Source: Symploca sp. SIO3C6 (GTDB lineage: Bacteria; Cyanobacteriota; Cyanobacteriia; Cyanobacteriales; Coleofasciculaceae). Taken from it: a DNA stretch of 64,000 nt. Under the pieces are notes generated by a model. It did not search any database and had not been told where the DNA came from. It worked only from the letters and a program-made list of their open reading frames with translations. The stretch's first letter is position 1. The number at the start of each line of letters is the position of its first letter. Positions 1-7,705 of this stretch are shown piece by piece. The stretch covers positions 1 through 64,000 of the forward strand of contig JAAHHJ010000001.1 in the NCBI GenBank assembly GCA_010692425.1, written 5' to 3'. The translations under genes were made by a program, and so were the position numbers.

Positions 1-66
1 AGGGGGAGATGGGGAGAGGGGGAGATGGGGAGATGGGGAGATGGGGAGATGGGGAGAGGGGGAGAT
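1..66. repeat. Purine-rich GGGGAGAT tandem repeat
   Basis: Tandem 8-mers GGGGAGAT with GGGGAGAG variants, running off the left edge. The same family (either strand) recurs at about 8272-8390, 11561-11671, 12184-12246, 27284-27316, 33516-33550, 40700-40737, 48085-48113, 54268-54314 and 62813-62873. Some copies lie inside genes. Confidence 0.9.
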
Positions 67-203
67 AAGAGTAGTTGTAGGTTGGGTTGAGGTAACGAAA
101 CTCAAAATCTATTCTGCTTAAAGTTGGTTTTTACTTTGTTATTAGTTGAGTGCTAATGATATAGTTATTCTTAAGCTGATAATAGCTGATATTTTGGAAA
201 AAC

Positions 204-680
204 TTAAGCGACAGCAGTTGTACTATCTAAATAGTCCTGTAATTGCTGAGCATTATCATAAGAAAGCTGGTCTTGTTTAGGCAAGGTATCGAGAGTAAAG
301 GCTTTAGCCTCACTTATTTCTAGGGTATCCTGAACTAGGATGTTTCCTTTTGCTTGGACTGCAACCACTACACAAATCGAATGAACTCTCGAATCACGCT
401 CTGGTGAGGAGTAAACCCCAACTAGGCGCTGAATACTAACTAAGTCCAAGCCTGTTTCTTCTGCTAGTTCCCGTTTAACTGTGGTGGGGATATCTTCGCG
501 CCACTTAACCATACCACCTGGCAGCGCCCAGAGCCCAGTATCACGCCGCCTCACTAAGACGATTCTGCCGTCTTTTAATATAGGTACAATGTTAGTACCA
601 GTGACGGGGTGACGGAAGATAAGTCCCAGCAAATACTGAGTAATTTGCCGAAAGTAGGCTTGATTGAAAAAGCCTGACAA
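204..680 (-). CDS. Nudix hydrolase
   Basis: A 158-residue Nudix-family protein, predicted to cleave a nucleoside diphosphate linked to another group using Mg2+. A complete Nudix box (G-x5-E-x7-R-E-x-x-E-E-x-G) begins at GGMVKWRE and ends at RELAEETGL, roughly residues 56-77. The N-terminal 30 residues are amphipathic and the core starts at the TGTNIVPIL strand. Substrate cannot be read from sequence. Monocistronic, about 95 bp downstream of the YqeY-like gene on the same strand. Family is certain; specificity unknown. Confidence 0.88.
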   Translation of the reverse strand: MSGFFNQAYFRQITQYLLGLIFRHPVTGTNIVPILKDGRIVLVRRRDTGLWALPGGMVKWREDIPTTVKRELAEETGLDLVSIQRLVGVYSSPERDSRVHSICVVVAVQAKGNILVQDTLEISEAKAFTLDTLPKQDQLSYDNAQQLQDYLDSTTAVA

Positions 681-774
681 GATATTAATTTAGCTCCCTG
701 ATGTTTATAAGAATATAGAATATCACAGCCAGAAAACAGATTTCTGAGAGCTGGATAACAGTTCAAAATTAATT

Positions 775-1233
775 TCAGCTATTGAGTTTTTCCTTAACTA
801 GGGCTTGAATTTTTTTACCTTCGGCTCTACCTTTGAGACGTTGCATGGCTTGTCCCATGACTTTACCCATGTCTTTGGCTGATGCTGCTCCAGTTTGGGT
901 AATAATTTCATCAATGATGGCGTTGACTTCTTCGTCTGAGAGTTGCTGAGGCAAATATTCTTCAATGATGGCTAACTCTTGGGCTTCTTGTTGTGCTAAG
1001 TCATCGCGCCCAGCTTGACGATATTGCTCTATGGAATCACGGCGCTGTTTGGCTTGCTGCGCCAAGAGTTCGATTTCTTGCGCTTCGGTAAGAGTTTCTT
1101 GCCCACTAGGACGAAGGCTGACTTCTTTTTCTAGTAATGCTTTTTTGATGCTGCGAACAGTTTCGAGGCGAGATTTATTTTTTGCCTTCATCGCTGCTTT
1201 GATATCTTCTGAAATTCTATCTTTTAAGCTCAT
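775..1233 (-). CDS. GatB/YqeY domain-containing protein
   Basis: A YqeY-like protein of about 152 residues. The N-terminus MSLKDRISEDIKAAMKAK, the following TVRSIKKALLEKE, and the C-terminal part with IIEEYLPQQLSDEE and TGAASAKDMGKVMG are hallmarks of the family. The domain is shared with the tail of the GatB amidotransferase subunit, where it contacts tRNA; the stand-alone role is not settled. I chose the ATG at 1233 over an upstream TTG at 1242: AAGG lies about 12 nt upstream and family members begin MSL. Lysine/glutamate-rich helical protein of normal family length. Confidence 0.88.
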   Translation of the reverse strand: MSLKDRISEDIKAAMKAKNKSRLETVRSIKKALLEKEVSLRPSGQETLTEAQEIELLAQQAKQRRDSIEQYRQAGRDDLAQQEAQELAIIEEYLPQQLSDEEVNAIIDEIITQTGAASAKDMGKVMGQAMQRLKGRAEGKKIQALVKEKLNS

Positions 1234-1456
1234 TGACTTCAAACCTTAAGGTATCTCTATTTGAGTTTATGATATCTTGATCTCAAAGTTGGGAAACCTG
1301 CTGATACTATTGAGAAGATGATAATCGAAGAAATCGGGATTGCCAATACTAGTCATTGTTATAGTTTTAATCGTACCATTGCTCTTTAGCCTGTCTGGAT
1401 TAGACTTCTGATACTATTTTCAATCTAAGGACTGCTAGATTACACACATTTGCTGG
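1234..1456. other. Intergenic region without recognised gene
   Basis: AT-rich spacer upstream of the YqeY-like gene. No convincing ORF, tRNA or hairpin was seen; it probably carries that gene's promoter. It ends at a dispersed repeat beginning at 1457. Confidence 0.5.
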
Positions 1457-1563
1457 TATAGCAGTACGTACTAAGGTTAGGACAAGCTGAATCGCTAGAA
1501 CTTTGTCAAATTCTGCCTTCTGCCTTCTGCCTTCTGCCCTCTGCCTTGCGCGTAGCGCTATAA
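1457..1563. repeat. Dispersed repeat A, copy 1
   Basis: Starts TATAGCAGTACGTA, contains AAGGTTAGGACAAGCT and a CTGCCTT heptamer array, and ends GCGTAGCGCTATAA. A near-identical copy lies at 36175-36290. This copy ends 6 bp before the first ATG of the Fic remnant, so it may mark the junction that truncated that gene. Confidence 0.85.
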
Positions 1564-1569
1564 GTATTT

Positions 1570-1905
1570 ATGCTGTGGCAACCGATAAAAGATTTACCAT
1601 CCAATTGGCAAAAGTTGGCTAATTCTGAGTTTCCTCAACATCGAGAACAAAAAGTTCCTCCTGAAGTTGAAGCGGCTTGGTTGCATCATCGATTTACACA
1701 AATTCATCCCTTTCAAGATGGAAATGGTAGAGTTGCTCGCTGTCTAGCTAGCTTGGTTTTTATCCAGGATGGATGGTTTCCATTAGTGCTTACCCGTGAT
1801 AATCGAGCAGATTATATTGCAGCCCTAGAGCAAGCAGATCATGGTAATTTATCTGATTTGATTAATTTATTTTCCAAAAGTCAAAAGCAAGCCTTTAACA
1901 GCTAG
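1570..1905 (+). pseudogene. Fic family protein, truncated remnant
   Basis: 111 residues containing a complete Fic motif, HPFQDGNGRVAR (about residues 46-57), the catalytic loop that transfers AMP or similar groups to target hydroxyls. Full Fic proteins are usually 200-400 residues and have helices both before and after this motif. Here the sequence before the motif is short, and the protein ends about 55 residues after it. The 5' end abuts dispersed repeat A, so the original start was probably lost. A short active Fic protein cannot be excluded, but a decayed fragment is more likely. No partner antitoxin is seen. Confidence 0.65.
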
Positions 1906-1954
1906 AGCATTTTGCTAATCTTCGTAATTATCACAGAGCAATCGCACTCTACTT

Positions 1955-2329
1955 TCAAGGATAATCAAGAAATGGTTTAGGCATTGCCGCTTGCAATTTA
2001 TTCTTAATACCTTCCAGAAAAGGCAAAACAGCATCATTATATTGCTTCTTATGTTTCTTATAGTCATTTTTAATCGCACTCCACAAATGCTTGATTTCCT
2101 GCCATGTCGAACATTTTTGTAGTTGACAGGCAACAGCATTTTGCCACTGTTGTAGTTGGCGGTAACTGACAAATTGCCCTCCTCTATCTCGACGATGAAC
2201 AAAGAGCACACAAAACCAGAATTCGATTTTGACAATTAGGGATTCAGGAATTCTGAGAAACCGGGCAACTTGGCGCTTACTGATGCGGAATTTGGCAGCA
2301 GGTTGAAGGCGGCGAAATAAGCTAGTCAT
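1955..2329 (-). CDS. Hypothetical protein
   Basis: About 124 residues from the internal ATG at 2329 (an upstream ATG at 2386 would add 19 residues overlapping a hairpin). Basic, aromatic-rich protein beginning MTSLFRRLQPAAKF, with a possible winged-helix-like stretch (ISKRQVARFLRIPESL) and a helical C-terminus rich in Trp, Lys and Gln. I do not recognise the family. It follows the 2404-2604 gene on the same strand with a GC-rich hairpin between them. DNA binding is only a guess from the basic helix. Confidence 0.5.
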   Translation of the reverse strand: MTSLFRRLQPAAKFRISKRQVARFLRIPESLIVKIEFWFCVLFVHRRDRGGQFVSYRQLQQWQNAVACQLQKCSTWQEIKHLWSAIKNDYKKHKKQYNDAVLPFLEGIKNKLQAAMPKPFLDYP

Positions 2330-2360
2330 AGGATAGAAAATTAGAGCAGAAATTACCATT

Positions 2361-2379
2361 CCTCCCCAAGGCGGGGAGG
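2361..2379. repeat. GC-rich hairpin (CCTCCCC/GGGGAGG)
   Basis: Perfect 7-bp arms, CCTCCCC at 2361-2367 and GGGGAGG at 2373-2379, with a 5-nt loop. It lies between two minus-strand hypothetical genes and could be an attenuating hairpin or a repeat-element end. No T-run follows. Confidence 0.6.
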
Positions 2380-2403
2380 GCTTCATAGAGTTTCTAAGGG
2401 TTT

Positions 2404-2604
2404 CTAGTGCGTCTTAAGTTGATGCTCTATTGGTAAAACTGGGTCAAAGATCACTATAAATTGATCATTAGGCATCAAACGACGGTAAGCTAGTAAATGA
2501 CCTTCGGCATCAGAACGGCTGCGAAACCTAGCAACCCTGATATTTTGCATCTTGGGAAGCAAGCGGACTAGCACCCAAGGCTGAAGGCGTTCTCGATAAG
2601 GCAT
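2404..2604 (-). CDS. Small hypothetical protein
   Basis: About 66 residues from the ATG at 2604, starting MPYRERLQPWVLVRLLP; an upstream ATG at 2670 would add 22 low-complexity residues. The composition (VARFRSRSDAEGHLLAYRRL followed by a hydrophobic FIVIFD strand) looks like a real small folded protein, with many Arg residues. Family not recognised. It lies divergently from the XRE regulator at 2765, with about 160 bp between the starts, so it may be under that regulator's control. Confidence 0.5.
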   Translation of the reverse strand: MPYRERLQPWVLVRLLPKMQNIRVARFRSRSDAEGHLLAYRRLMPNDQFIVIFDPVLPIEHQLKTH

Positions 2605-2764
2605 AATTAAATTGTCTCCATCTAATTTGGAACCAGAGCCAGTGCTTATAGGTTGCGAGCCGCTATGCACTGGCTTCTGAGCTGATTTGATCAGGCCCTT
2701 ACACTATACGACGTAAAGGTCCACTCAGTCAAATTGGTTAAAGTCGATTGGAGATAAGAAAAAA

Positions 2765-2965
2765 ATGGCTAGTTTTGGTGACAAGATTAAACAGAGAAGA
2801 GAATCTTTAAATTTTACACAGCGGCAACTTGCTTTAGAATTGGATGTGACTGTAACCACTGTGCAAAATTGGGAATCTGGTAGACATATCCCTAAACTAG
2901 CTCCAAAACAGATGAAACAATTGTGTGATCTTTTGAATTTAACACTAGAAGAATTAGCAGAGTGA
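2765..2965 (+). CDS. XRE-family HTH transcriptional regulator
   Basis: A 66-residue single-domain Cro/CI-type DNA-binding protein. Five helices are readable: FGDKIKQRRESLN, TQRQLALELD, TVTTVQNWESG (recognition helix), KLAPKQMKQLCDLL and TLEELAE. GGAGATAAG lies just upstream of the ATG, a good ribosome binding site. No sensor domain is present, so it probably acts as a small repressor or antitoxin-like regulator. Targets are unknown; the divergent gene at 2404-2604 is a candidate. Confidence 0.88.
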   Translation: MASFGDKIKQRRESLNFTQRQLALELDVTVTTVQNWESGRHIPKLAPKQMKQLCDLLNLTLEELAE

Positions 2966-3002
2966 TTATTATTAGATATTGGCAACAGTAACTTAGTGTT
3001 CG

Positions 3003-3260
3003 CTATTGAGCTGCTTTTCTCGGAGCAGGTGCACCCCTTAACATTCCTTCTGTGCTAAGATCTTCGTCTATTTCTTCCCAGTGGATACCGTAGCCCCCTC
3101 CACATACTTCCCATTTGACTCGCTGTTCAGATGTAGCATTTAACAGTTTGGGATACCAAACTAGAGGTACAGTAATCGTTCTACCGTCCATCAAATCAAC
3201 ACTGATTGTTTCTTCGGTAAAGTAAACATCCTTAACTCTTTCATCTGCTCGAATCGCCAT
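3003..3260 (-). CDS. DUF2442 domain-containing protein
   Basis: 85 residues starting MAIRADERVKDVYF. The DUF2442 pattern is clear: TEETISVDLMDGRTITVPLVWYPKL, then a stretch ending in the IHWEEIDEDLS strand. Such proteins are common in cyanobacteria, often beside DUF4160 genes and considered possible toxin-antitoxin components; no DUF4160 gene is present here. The longer ORF upstream of 3260 only reads through repeat sequence, so the ATG at 3260 is preferred. The start codon directly abuts one end of a MITE-like element (3261-3422), which must therefore contain the ribosome binding site and probably the promoter. Confidence 0.85.
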   Translation of the reverse strand: MAIRADERVKDVYFTEETISVDLMDGRTITVPLVWYPKLLNATSEQRVKWEVCGGGYGIHWEEIDEDLSTEGMLRGAPAPRKAAQ

Positions 3261-3422
3261 ATACAGCACTTTCAGACTCGATGTGATAGACTTGTAGCCC
3301 TCACCCCCAGCCCCTCTCCCAACTTTGGGAGAGGGGAGCAAATTATAGCAAAATACAGGTTTGAGGAATTCGCCAACAGTATCGACTACCATACTATACA
3401 GTGTTAGAAATTGCTGTAAAAA
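3261..3422. repeat. MITE-like element, interrupted copy
   Basis: Both ends match the element at 42396-42498: the left end TACAGCACTTTCAGACTCGA and the right end around GTGTTAGAAATTGCTGTAAA. The interior differs and holds an inserted CCCTCACCCCCAGCCCC repeat with a palindrome at 3311-3336 (CCCCTCTCCCAA/TTGGGAGAGGGG). The element abuts the DUF2442 start codon. Confidence 0.75.
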
Positions 3423-3515
3423 TCTATTATCACTACAGGTAATATCGATTACCTAAATATTTTCTATAAATAACCTTATTTATTATAAACAAGCAATAAT
3501 TACTCTGGTTTTCAT

Positions 3516-3541
3516 TTATTACTTATTACTTATTACTTATT
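3516..3541. repeat. Heptameric short tandem repeat (TTATTAC)
   Basis: About 3.5 copies of the TTATTAC heptamer, just downstream of the Uma2 gene. The same heptamer occurs at 26987-27036, 39221-39250 and 47869-47898. Typical cyanobacterial STRR sequence. Confidence 0.85.
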
Positions 3542-3548
3542 GATTATC

Positions 3549-4124
3549 TTACCAAACAATTTCCATGTTTAACTCAAATTCAGGCAAAACCTCTTCACCA
3601 GCTAAAATTGTTGGATTATCCAAAAATTCTACAGTTTGCCCCTGGCGATAAATCTCAACTCGGCGTGTTTTACGCTCAATTAACCAGCCCAATTTTACAC
3701 CACTATCCATATACTCCTGCATCTTAGCTTGAACCTCGGTTAGGGAATCACTAGGTGACATTAATTCCAAGACAAAATCTGGTGTAATTGGAGGAAACTT
3801 TTCTCTTTGTTCAGGAGTGAGTTGATACCAACGCTCTTGTCGTATCCAGGCAAGATTAGGAGAGCGATCGCTTCCACCTTTTAGTTTAAAACAAGTAGAT
3901 GAATCAAAGAGTTTGCCGAGTTTAGTTTGCCGATTCCAGAAGACAAATTCCCCGGCAATTTCAATGTTCCGGTTTCCTGTTTCACCGCCTGTTGGTGACA
4001 TAATAATCAACTCTCCCCGGACATTGCGTTCAAGTTTAATGTCTGGATTGGCACGACATAGTTTATAAAACTGATCATCAGTCATCTCCAGAACAGATTG
4101 TAGATTAATGGTGTAGGCTGTCAT
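3549..4124 (-). CDS. Uma2 family endonuclease-like protein
   Basis: 191 residues of the Uma2 (DUF820) family, which has a PD-(D/E)XK restriction-endonuclease-like fold and is greatly expanded in cyanobacteria. Readable landmarks: MTDDQFYKLCRANPD, RGELIIMSPTGGETG, SPNLAWIRQERW, the catalytic-type strand PDFVLELMSPSDSL, and GVKLGWLIERKTRRVEIYR. The conserved acidic residue in the SPN(L)AW strand is Leu here rather than Asp (usual form SPDVAW), which may matter for activity. Cellular function of the family is not established. Monocistronic. Confidence 0.88.
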   Translation of the reverse strand: MTAYTINLQSVLEMTDDQFYKLCRANPDIKLERNVRGELIIMSPTGGETGNRNIEIAGEFVFWNRQTKLGKLFDSSTCFKLKGGSDRSPNLAWIRQERWYQLTPEQREKFPPITPDFVLELMSPSDSLTEVQAKMQEYMDSGVKLGWLIERKTRRVEIYRQGQTVEFLDNPTILAGEEVLPEFELNMEIVW

Positions 4125-4390
4125 AGTAATATCGATTTCATTTATTTGGAAAGCTACTTTAACCGCCCAGAAATCAATTTCTGGGCTAATAGCTAAAGTT
4201 CATTAAAATGGACTCAAATCTATTCTATTTATAACAAGTATTTAGTCCTCTTTGAGAGGACTTAAGCTATGAGGCTGGGGTTTGAACCCCAGGCGGTGAA
4301 TAGATTGGTGCAAGATATGAGTATTAATAGCGATCGCATTTTATATTCTTTAATCTGCGATAATAGACTAACTCTAGTGTCAATGCATTT

Positions 4391-5779
4391 TCAACTACCA
4401 ATTGAGTTGCTGAGTATTTGAACTAAATGCCGCAACAACCATCCCAAAACCAGCCCGACAATGGAAGTCCCACTCAGAATCGCAAAGGTGTGAAACCAGC
4501 TGAAGGATTCTCGTAACTTTGTCCCTGCCACAGCCACAGCCACAGGCACAGCCCATACCACAGCCACAGCCCAAGCCACAACCACAGCCACAGCCCAAGC
4601 CACAACCACAGGTCCAACCACAGCCACAGGCCCAACCACAGCCCATACCACAGCCCATACCACAGCCCAAGCCTCAGCTACAGCCAAAGCCGCAGCCGCA
4701 GCCAAAGCCACAGCCCAAGCCACAACCACAGCCCAAGCCACAGCCCAAGCCTCAGCTACAGCCAAGCTGTAACCTATAAATAAGTAAGATATTAACAATA
4801 ATATCAGCAAAATCCAGGGAATAGTTCTAGTTTGTCGAGTATCTGATTTTCTAGGAGGTAAGGCAGAATATTCCTTGGATAACGGGCGAACTACTTCTTG
4901 TCTATAACTTTTCTTAACAGGAGGTGGAACTACTACTCTTGGCACTTCCAGCAACTTCAACCACTCCTGCATCGACTGAGGACGGTTTTTTGCCTCTAAT
5001 GCCATTCCTTTGAGAATACCTTGATTTAGCCTGTCACTTATATTTGAATTTAACTGTTTTGGTGGAGCTAATACTGCATCATATACTTTACGGTCAAAGG
5101 AAGTTGTAGGACGTTCACCAGTCACGGTATAGTAAAGTGTAGCAGCCAAGCAATATATATCTAAAGTTGGTTTGCGATCGCTCCGCGCTACCCCCTTGGG
5201 GTAATCGCCTTGCATCTGCTCAATAGGGGCAAATCCACCATGCCTTGGATGCATTGAACTAACTGTAGTAGGAACTAGCTCTCCACAAATACCAAAATCA
5301 ATTAGGACTGCCTTGCGCTTACCGCGCAACATAATATTACCAGGGTGGGCATCTCGATGAACTAATCCCTGTTGATGCAAAAATGCCAGAGCATCACCAA
5401 TCTGGCGTATATAATTTAGAGCCTCTGCTTCTGGTAAAGCTCCTCGTTGCCCCACTAATTCAAACAAACTTTTCCCTGGAATAAATTCCATTACTAGACA
5501 GTGAGTTTCACCTTCTTGAAACAAATCACTGACTCGCACAATATGAGGATGAGGGTCTTGTGAGAGCTTAGCAATTAACTGCGCCTCTTTGATAAAGCGC
5601 TTGACATACTTATTGTAGTTTGGGTCACGTTTGAGATACTCATTAGGAGTTTTAATCACTACCTGCTGGTTAAGTGAAACGTGCAGCGCCTGGTAAGTAA
5701 TCCCGAAACCACCTTGTCCCAGCACTTCTCCGATAATGTATTTACCAGCCTGTAATTCCTGTCCTTCTGCCCAAACCAT
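4391..5779 (-). CDS. Serine/threonine protein kinase with repetitive membrane tail
   Basis: Eukaryotic-type kinase of about 462 residues, start at the ATG 5779 (a TTG lies six bases upstream). The glycine loop GQGGFGITY, VVIK lysine, HRDAHPGN catalytic loop and DFG metal motif are intact, so it should be active. After residue 300 come a linker and a TM segment, then about 70 residues of AVAWAV-type repeats encoded by tandem dodecamers (4519-4765), then a final hydrophobic segment (TSIVGLVLGWLL). The repeat tail should be membrane-embedded. It is the left copy of a tandem duplication with the gene at 6075-7472. Substrates unknown. Confidence 0.9.
   Translation of the reverse strand: MVWAEGQELQAGKYIIGEVLGQGGFGITYQALHVSLNQQVVIKTPNEYLKRDPNYNKYVKRFIKEAQLIAKLSQDPHPHIVRVSDLFQEGETHCLVMEFIPGKSLFELVGQRGALPEAEALNYIRQIGDALAFLHQQGLVHRDAHPGNIMLRGKRKAVLIDFGICGELVPTTVSSMHPRHGGFAPIEQMQGDYPKGVARSDRKPTLDIYCLAATLYYTVTGERPTTSFDRKVYDAVLAPPKQLNSNISDRLNQGILKGMALEAKNRPQSMQEWLKLLEVPRVVVPPPVKKSYRQEVVRPLSKEYSALPPRKSDTRQTRTIPWILLILLLISYLFIGYSLAVAEAWAVAWAVVVAWAVALAAAAALAVAEAWAVVWAVVWAVVGPVAVVGPVVVAWAVAVVVAWAVAVVWAVPVAVAVAGTKLRESFSWFHTFAILSGTSIVGLVLGWLLRHLVQILSNSIGS
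4519..4765. repeat. Minisatellite of 6/12-mers within kinase gene
   Basis: On the plus strand, repeats built from CAGCCACAGCCCAAGCCACA-type units, all multiples of 6 bp so the frame is kept. On the coding strand they give alternating Ala/Val/Trp residues. A diverged counterpart is at about 6180-6450 in the paralog. Confidence 0.85.
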
Positions 5780-6074
5780 CAGCAAGTATTCGGTAATGAG
5801 TATATCAATTCTGTCACTGCACCCTGGGTAATTGCCTGATTAAGAGTTTTCTCAGTTAATATCTTAGCTAATACCGATTTCATTGATGTTGGCGATAGAT
5901 GCTGGTGAGGCAGAGACACGGAGACGCAGTGACGCAGGGATTAGTGTATAGCAGGCATCTAGGAAATCGGGATAAAATTGCACTTGCGATCGCAATTTAT
6001 ATTCTTTAATCTGCGATCGCAGACTAAATCTAATGTCAATGCAGTGTCCAATAGTCAATCCAGTTACTGAGTAT
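5780..6074. other. Spacer between duplicated kinase genes
   Basis: Holds the upstream region of the left kinase and the downstream flank of the right kinase. The stretch 5985-6060 repeats the flank at 4331-4386 (shared TTTATATTCTTTAATCTGCG), showing that flanking DNA was duplicated together with the gene. Two HIP1 sites lie here. Confidence 0.7.
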
Positions 6075-7472
6075 TTAAACTAAATCCTGCAACAACCATC
6101 CCAAAGCCAGCCCTAAAATGGAAGTTCCACTCAGAATCAGAAAGGTGTGAGACTTGCTGAATGATTCTTGTAATTTCATCCCAGCCCAAGCCACAACCAC
6201 AGCCCAAGCCACAACCACAGCCCAAGCCACAGCCAAAACCACAGACTGAGCCCCAAGAAAAAACATATTCTCAGAATCAGTAACAACCCAAGCCACAGCC
6301 TCAACTACAACTAAAGCCACAGCCCCAAGCAAAAACATAGCCCAAGCCAAAAACACAGCCACAGCCAAAAACACAGCTACAGCCCAATTCCCAGTCACAG
6401 CCCCAGCTACAACCACAGCCCCTGCTATAGCACCAGCCTCACCTACAGCATCAGCAGAGATGTAACCTATAAATGAGTAAAATAATGACAATATTACCAG
6501 TAAAATCCAGGGAATAATTCTAGATTGTCGAGTATTTGATTTTCTAGGAGGTAAGGCGGAATATTCCTTGGATAATGGGCGAACTACCTCTTGTCTATAA
6601 CTTTTCTTAACAGGAGGTGGAACTAATACTTCTGGTGATTCCAGCAACTTCAACCACTCCTGCATCGACTGAGGACGGTTTTTTGCCTCTAGTGCCATTC
6701 CTCTAAGAATACCTTGATTGAGCCTTTTACTTATATTTGAATTTAACTGTTTTGGTGGGTGTAATACCGCATCATATACTTTACGTTCAAAGGAACTTGT
6801 AGGACGTTCACCGGTCACGGTATAGTAGAGAGTAGCAGCCAAGCAATATATATCCAAAGTCGGCTTGCGATCGCTCCGCGCTACCCCCTTGGGGTAATCG
6901 CCTTGTATCTGCTCAATGGGAGCAAACCCACCATGCCCTGGATGCATTGAGCTAACTGTAGTAGGAACTAGTTCTCCACAAATACCAAAATTAGTTAGGA
7001 CTGCCTTGCCCTTGCCGCGCAGTATAATATTACCAGGGTAAACATCTCGATGAACTAATCCCTGTTGATGTACAAATGCCAGAGCATCTCCAATCTGGCG
7101 TATATAAATTAGAGCCTCTGCTTCTGGTAAAGCCCCTTGTTGCCCCACTAATTCAAACAAACTTTTCCCTGGAATAAATTCCATTACTAGACAGTGAGTT
7201 TCACGTTCTTGAAACAAATCACTGAATCGCACAATATGAGGATGAGGGTCCTGTGAGAGCTTAGCAATTAACTGCGCCTCTTGAATAAAGCGCTTGACAT
7301 ACTTATTGTAGTTTGGGTCACGTTTTAGATACTCATTAGGAGTTTTAATCACCACCTGCTGGTTGAGGGAAACGTGCAGCGCCTGGTAAGTAATCCCGAA
7401 ACCACCTTGTCCCAGCACTTCTCCGATAATGTATTTACCAGCCTGTAATTCCTGTCCCTCTGCCCAGACCAT
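6075..7472 (-). CDS. Serine/threonine kinase paralog with DFG-to-NFG change
   Basis: About 465 residues, nearly identical to the neighbour at 4391-5779 through the kinase domain. Glycine loop GQGGFGITY, VVIK lysine and HRDVYPGN are kept, but the DFG aspartate that binds Mg2+ is Asn (KAVLTNFGICGE against KAVLIDFGICGE). The codons changed from ATT GAT to ACT AAT. This predicts weak or absent catalysis. The C-terminal membrane tail is related but more diverged, with an insertion containing TDSENMFFLG. Start taken at the ATG 7472; a TTG lies upstream. The reading frame is fully intact, so a pseudokinase is more likely than a recent pseudogene. Confidence 0.88.
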   Translation of the reverse strand: MVWAEGQELQAGKYIIGEVLGQGGFGITYQALHVSLNQQVVIKTPNEYLKRDPNYNKYVKRFIQEAQLIAKLSQDPHPHIVRFSDLFQERETHCLVMEFIPGKSLFELVGQQGALPEAEALIYIRQIGDALAFVHQQGLVHRDVYPGNIILRGKGKAVLTNFGICGELVPTTVSSMHPGHGGFAPIEQIQGDYPKGVARSDRKPTLDIYCLAATLYYTVTGERPTSSFERKVYDAVLHPPKQLNSNISKRLNQGILRGMALEAKNRPQSMQEWLKLLESPEVLVPPPVKKSYRQEVVRPLSKEYSALPPRKSNTRQSRIIPWILLVILSLFYSFIGYISADAVGEAGAIAGAVVVAGAVTGNWAVAVFLAVAVFLAWAMFLLGAVALVVVEAVAWVVTDSENMFFLGAQSVVLAVAWAVVVAWAVVVAWAGMKLQESFSKSHTFLILSGTSILGLALGWLLQDLV

Positions 7473-7705
7473 CAGCAAATATTCGGTGATGAGTATATCA
7501 ATTTTGCGATCGCACCCTTGGTAATTCTCTACTGTAGAGTTTTTTCAAGTAATATCTTATCTTGATTACCTCAATGTTTGCCACAAATACTTTTTACTCA
7601 GATTTTTCAACAATCCATTAACCCGCCTAGAAATAGCCTGTATATATACGACATTGAAAGCAATAATATGGCGTTGGCAATATTTTCCTACAAACCAAAA
7701 CACTT

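Noticed and set aside
4395-4670. Minus-strand frame of Gly/Cys repeats (MGCGMGCG)
   Set aside because: Alternative frame of the same minisatellite. It ignores the upstream kinase domain and has no start signal; repeats in any frame give striking but meaningless peptides.
4519-4779. Plus-strand frame of Pro/Gln/Lys repeats (PQPQPKPQ)
   Set aside because: Antisense shadow of the kinase repeat region; the minus-strand frame continues a kinase and ends in a segment conserved with its paralog.
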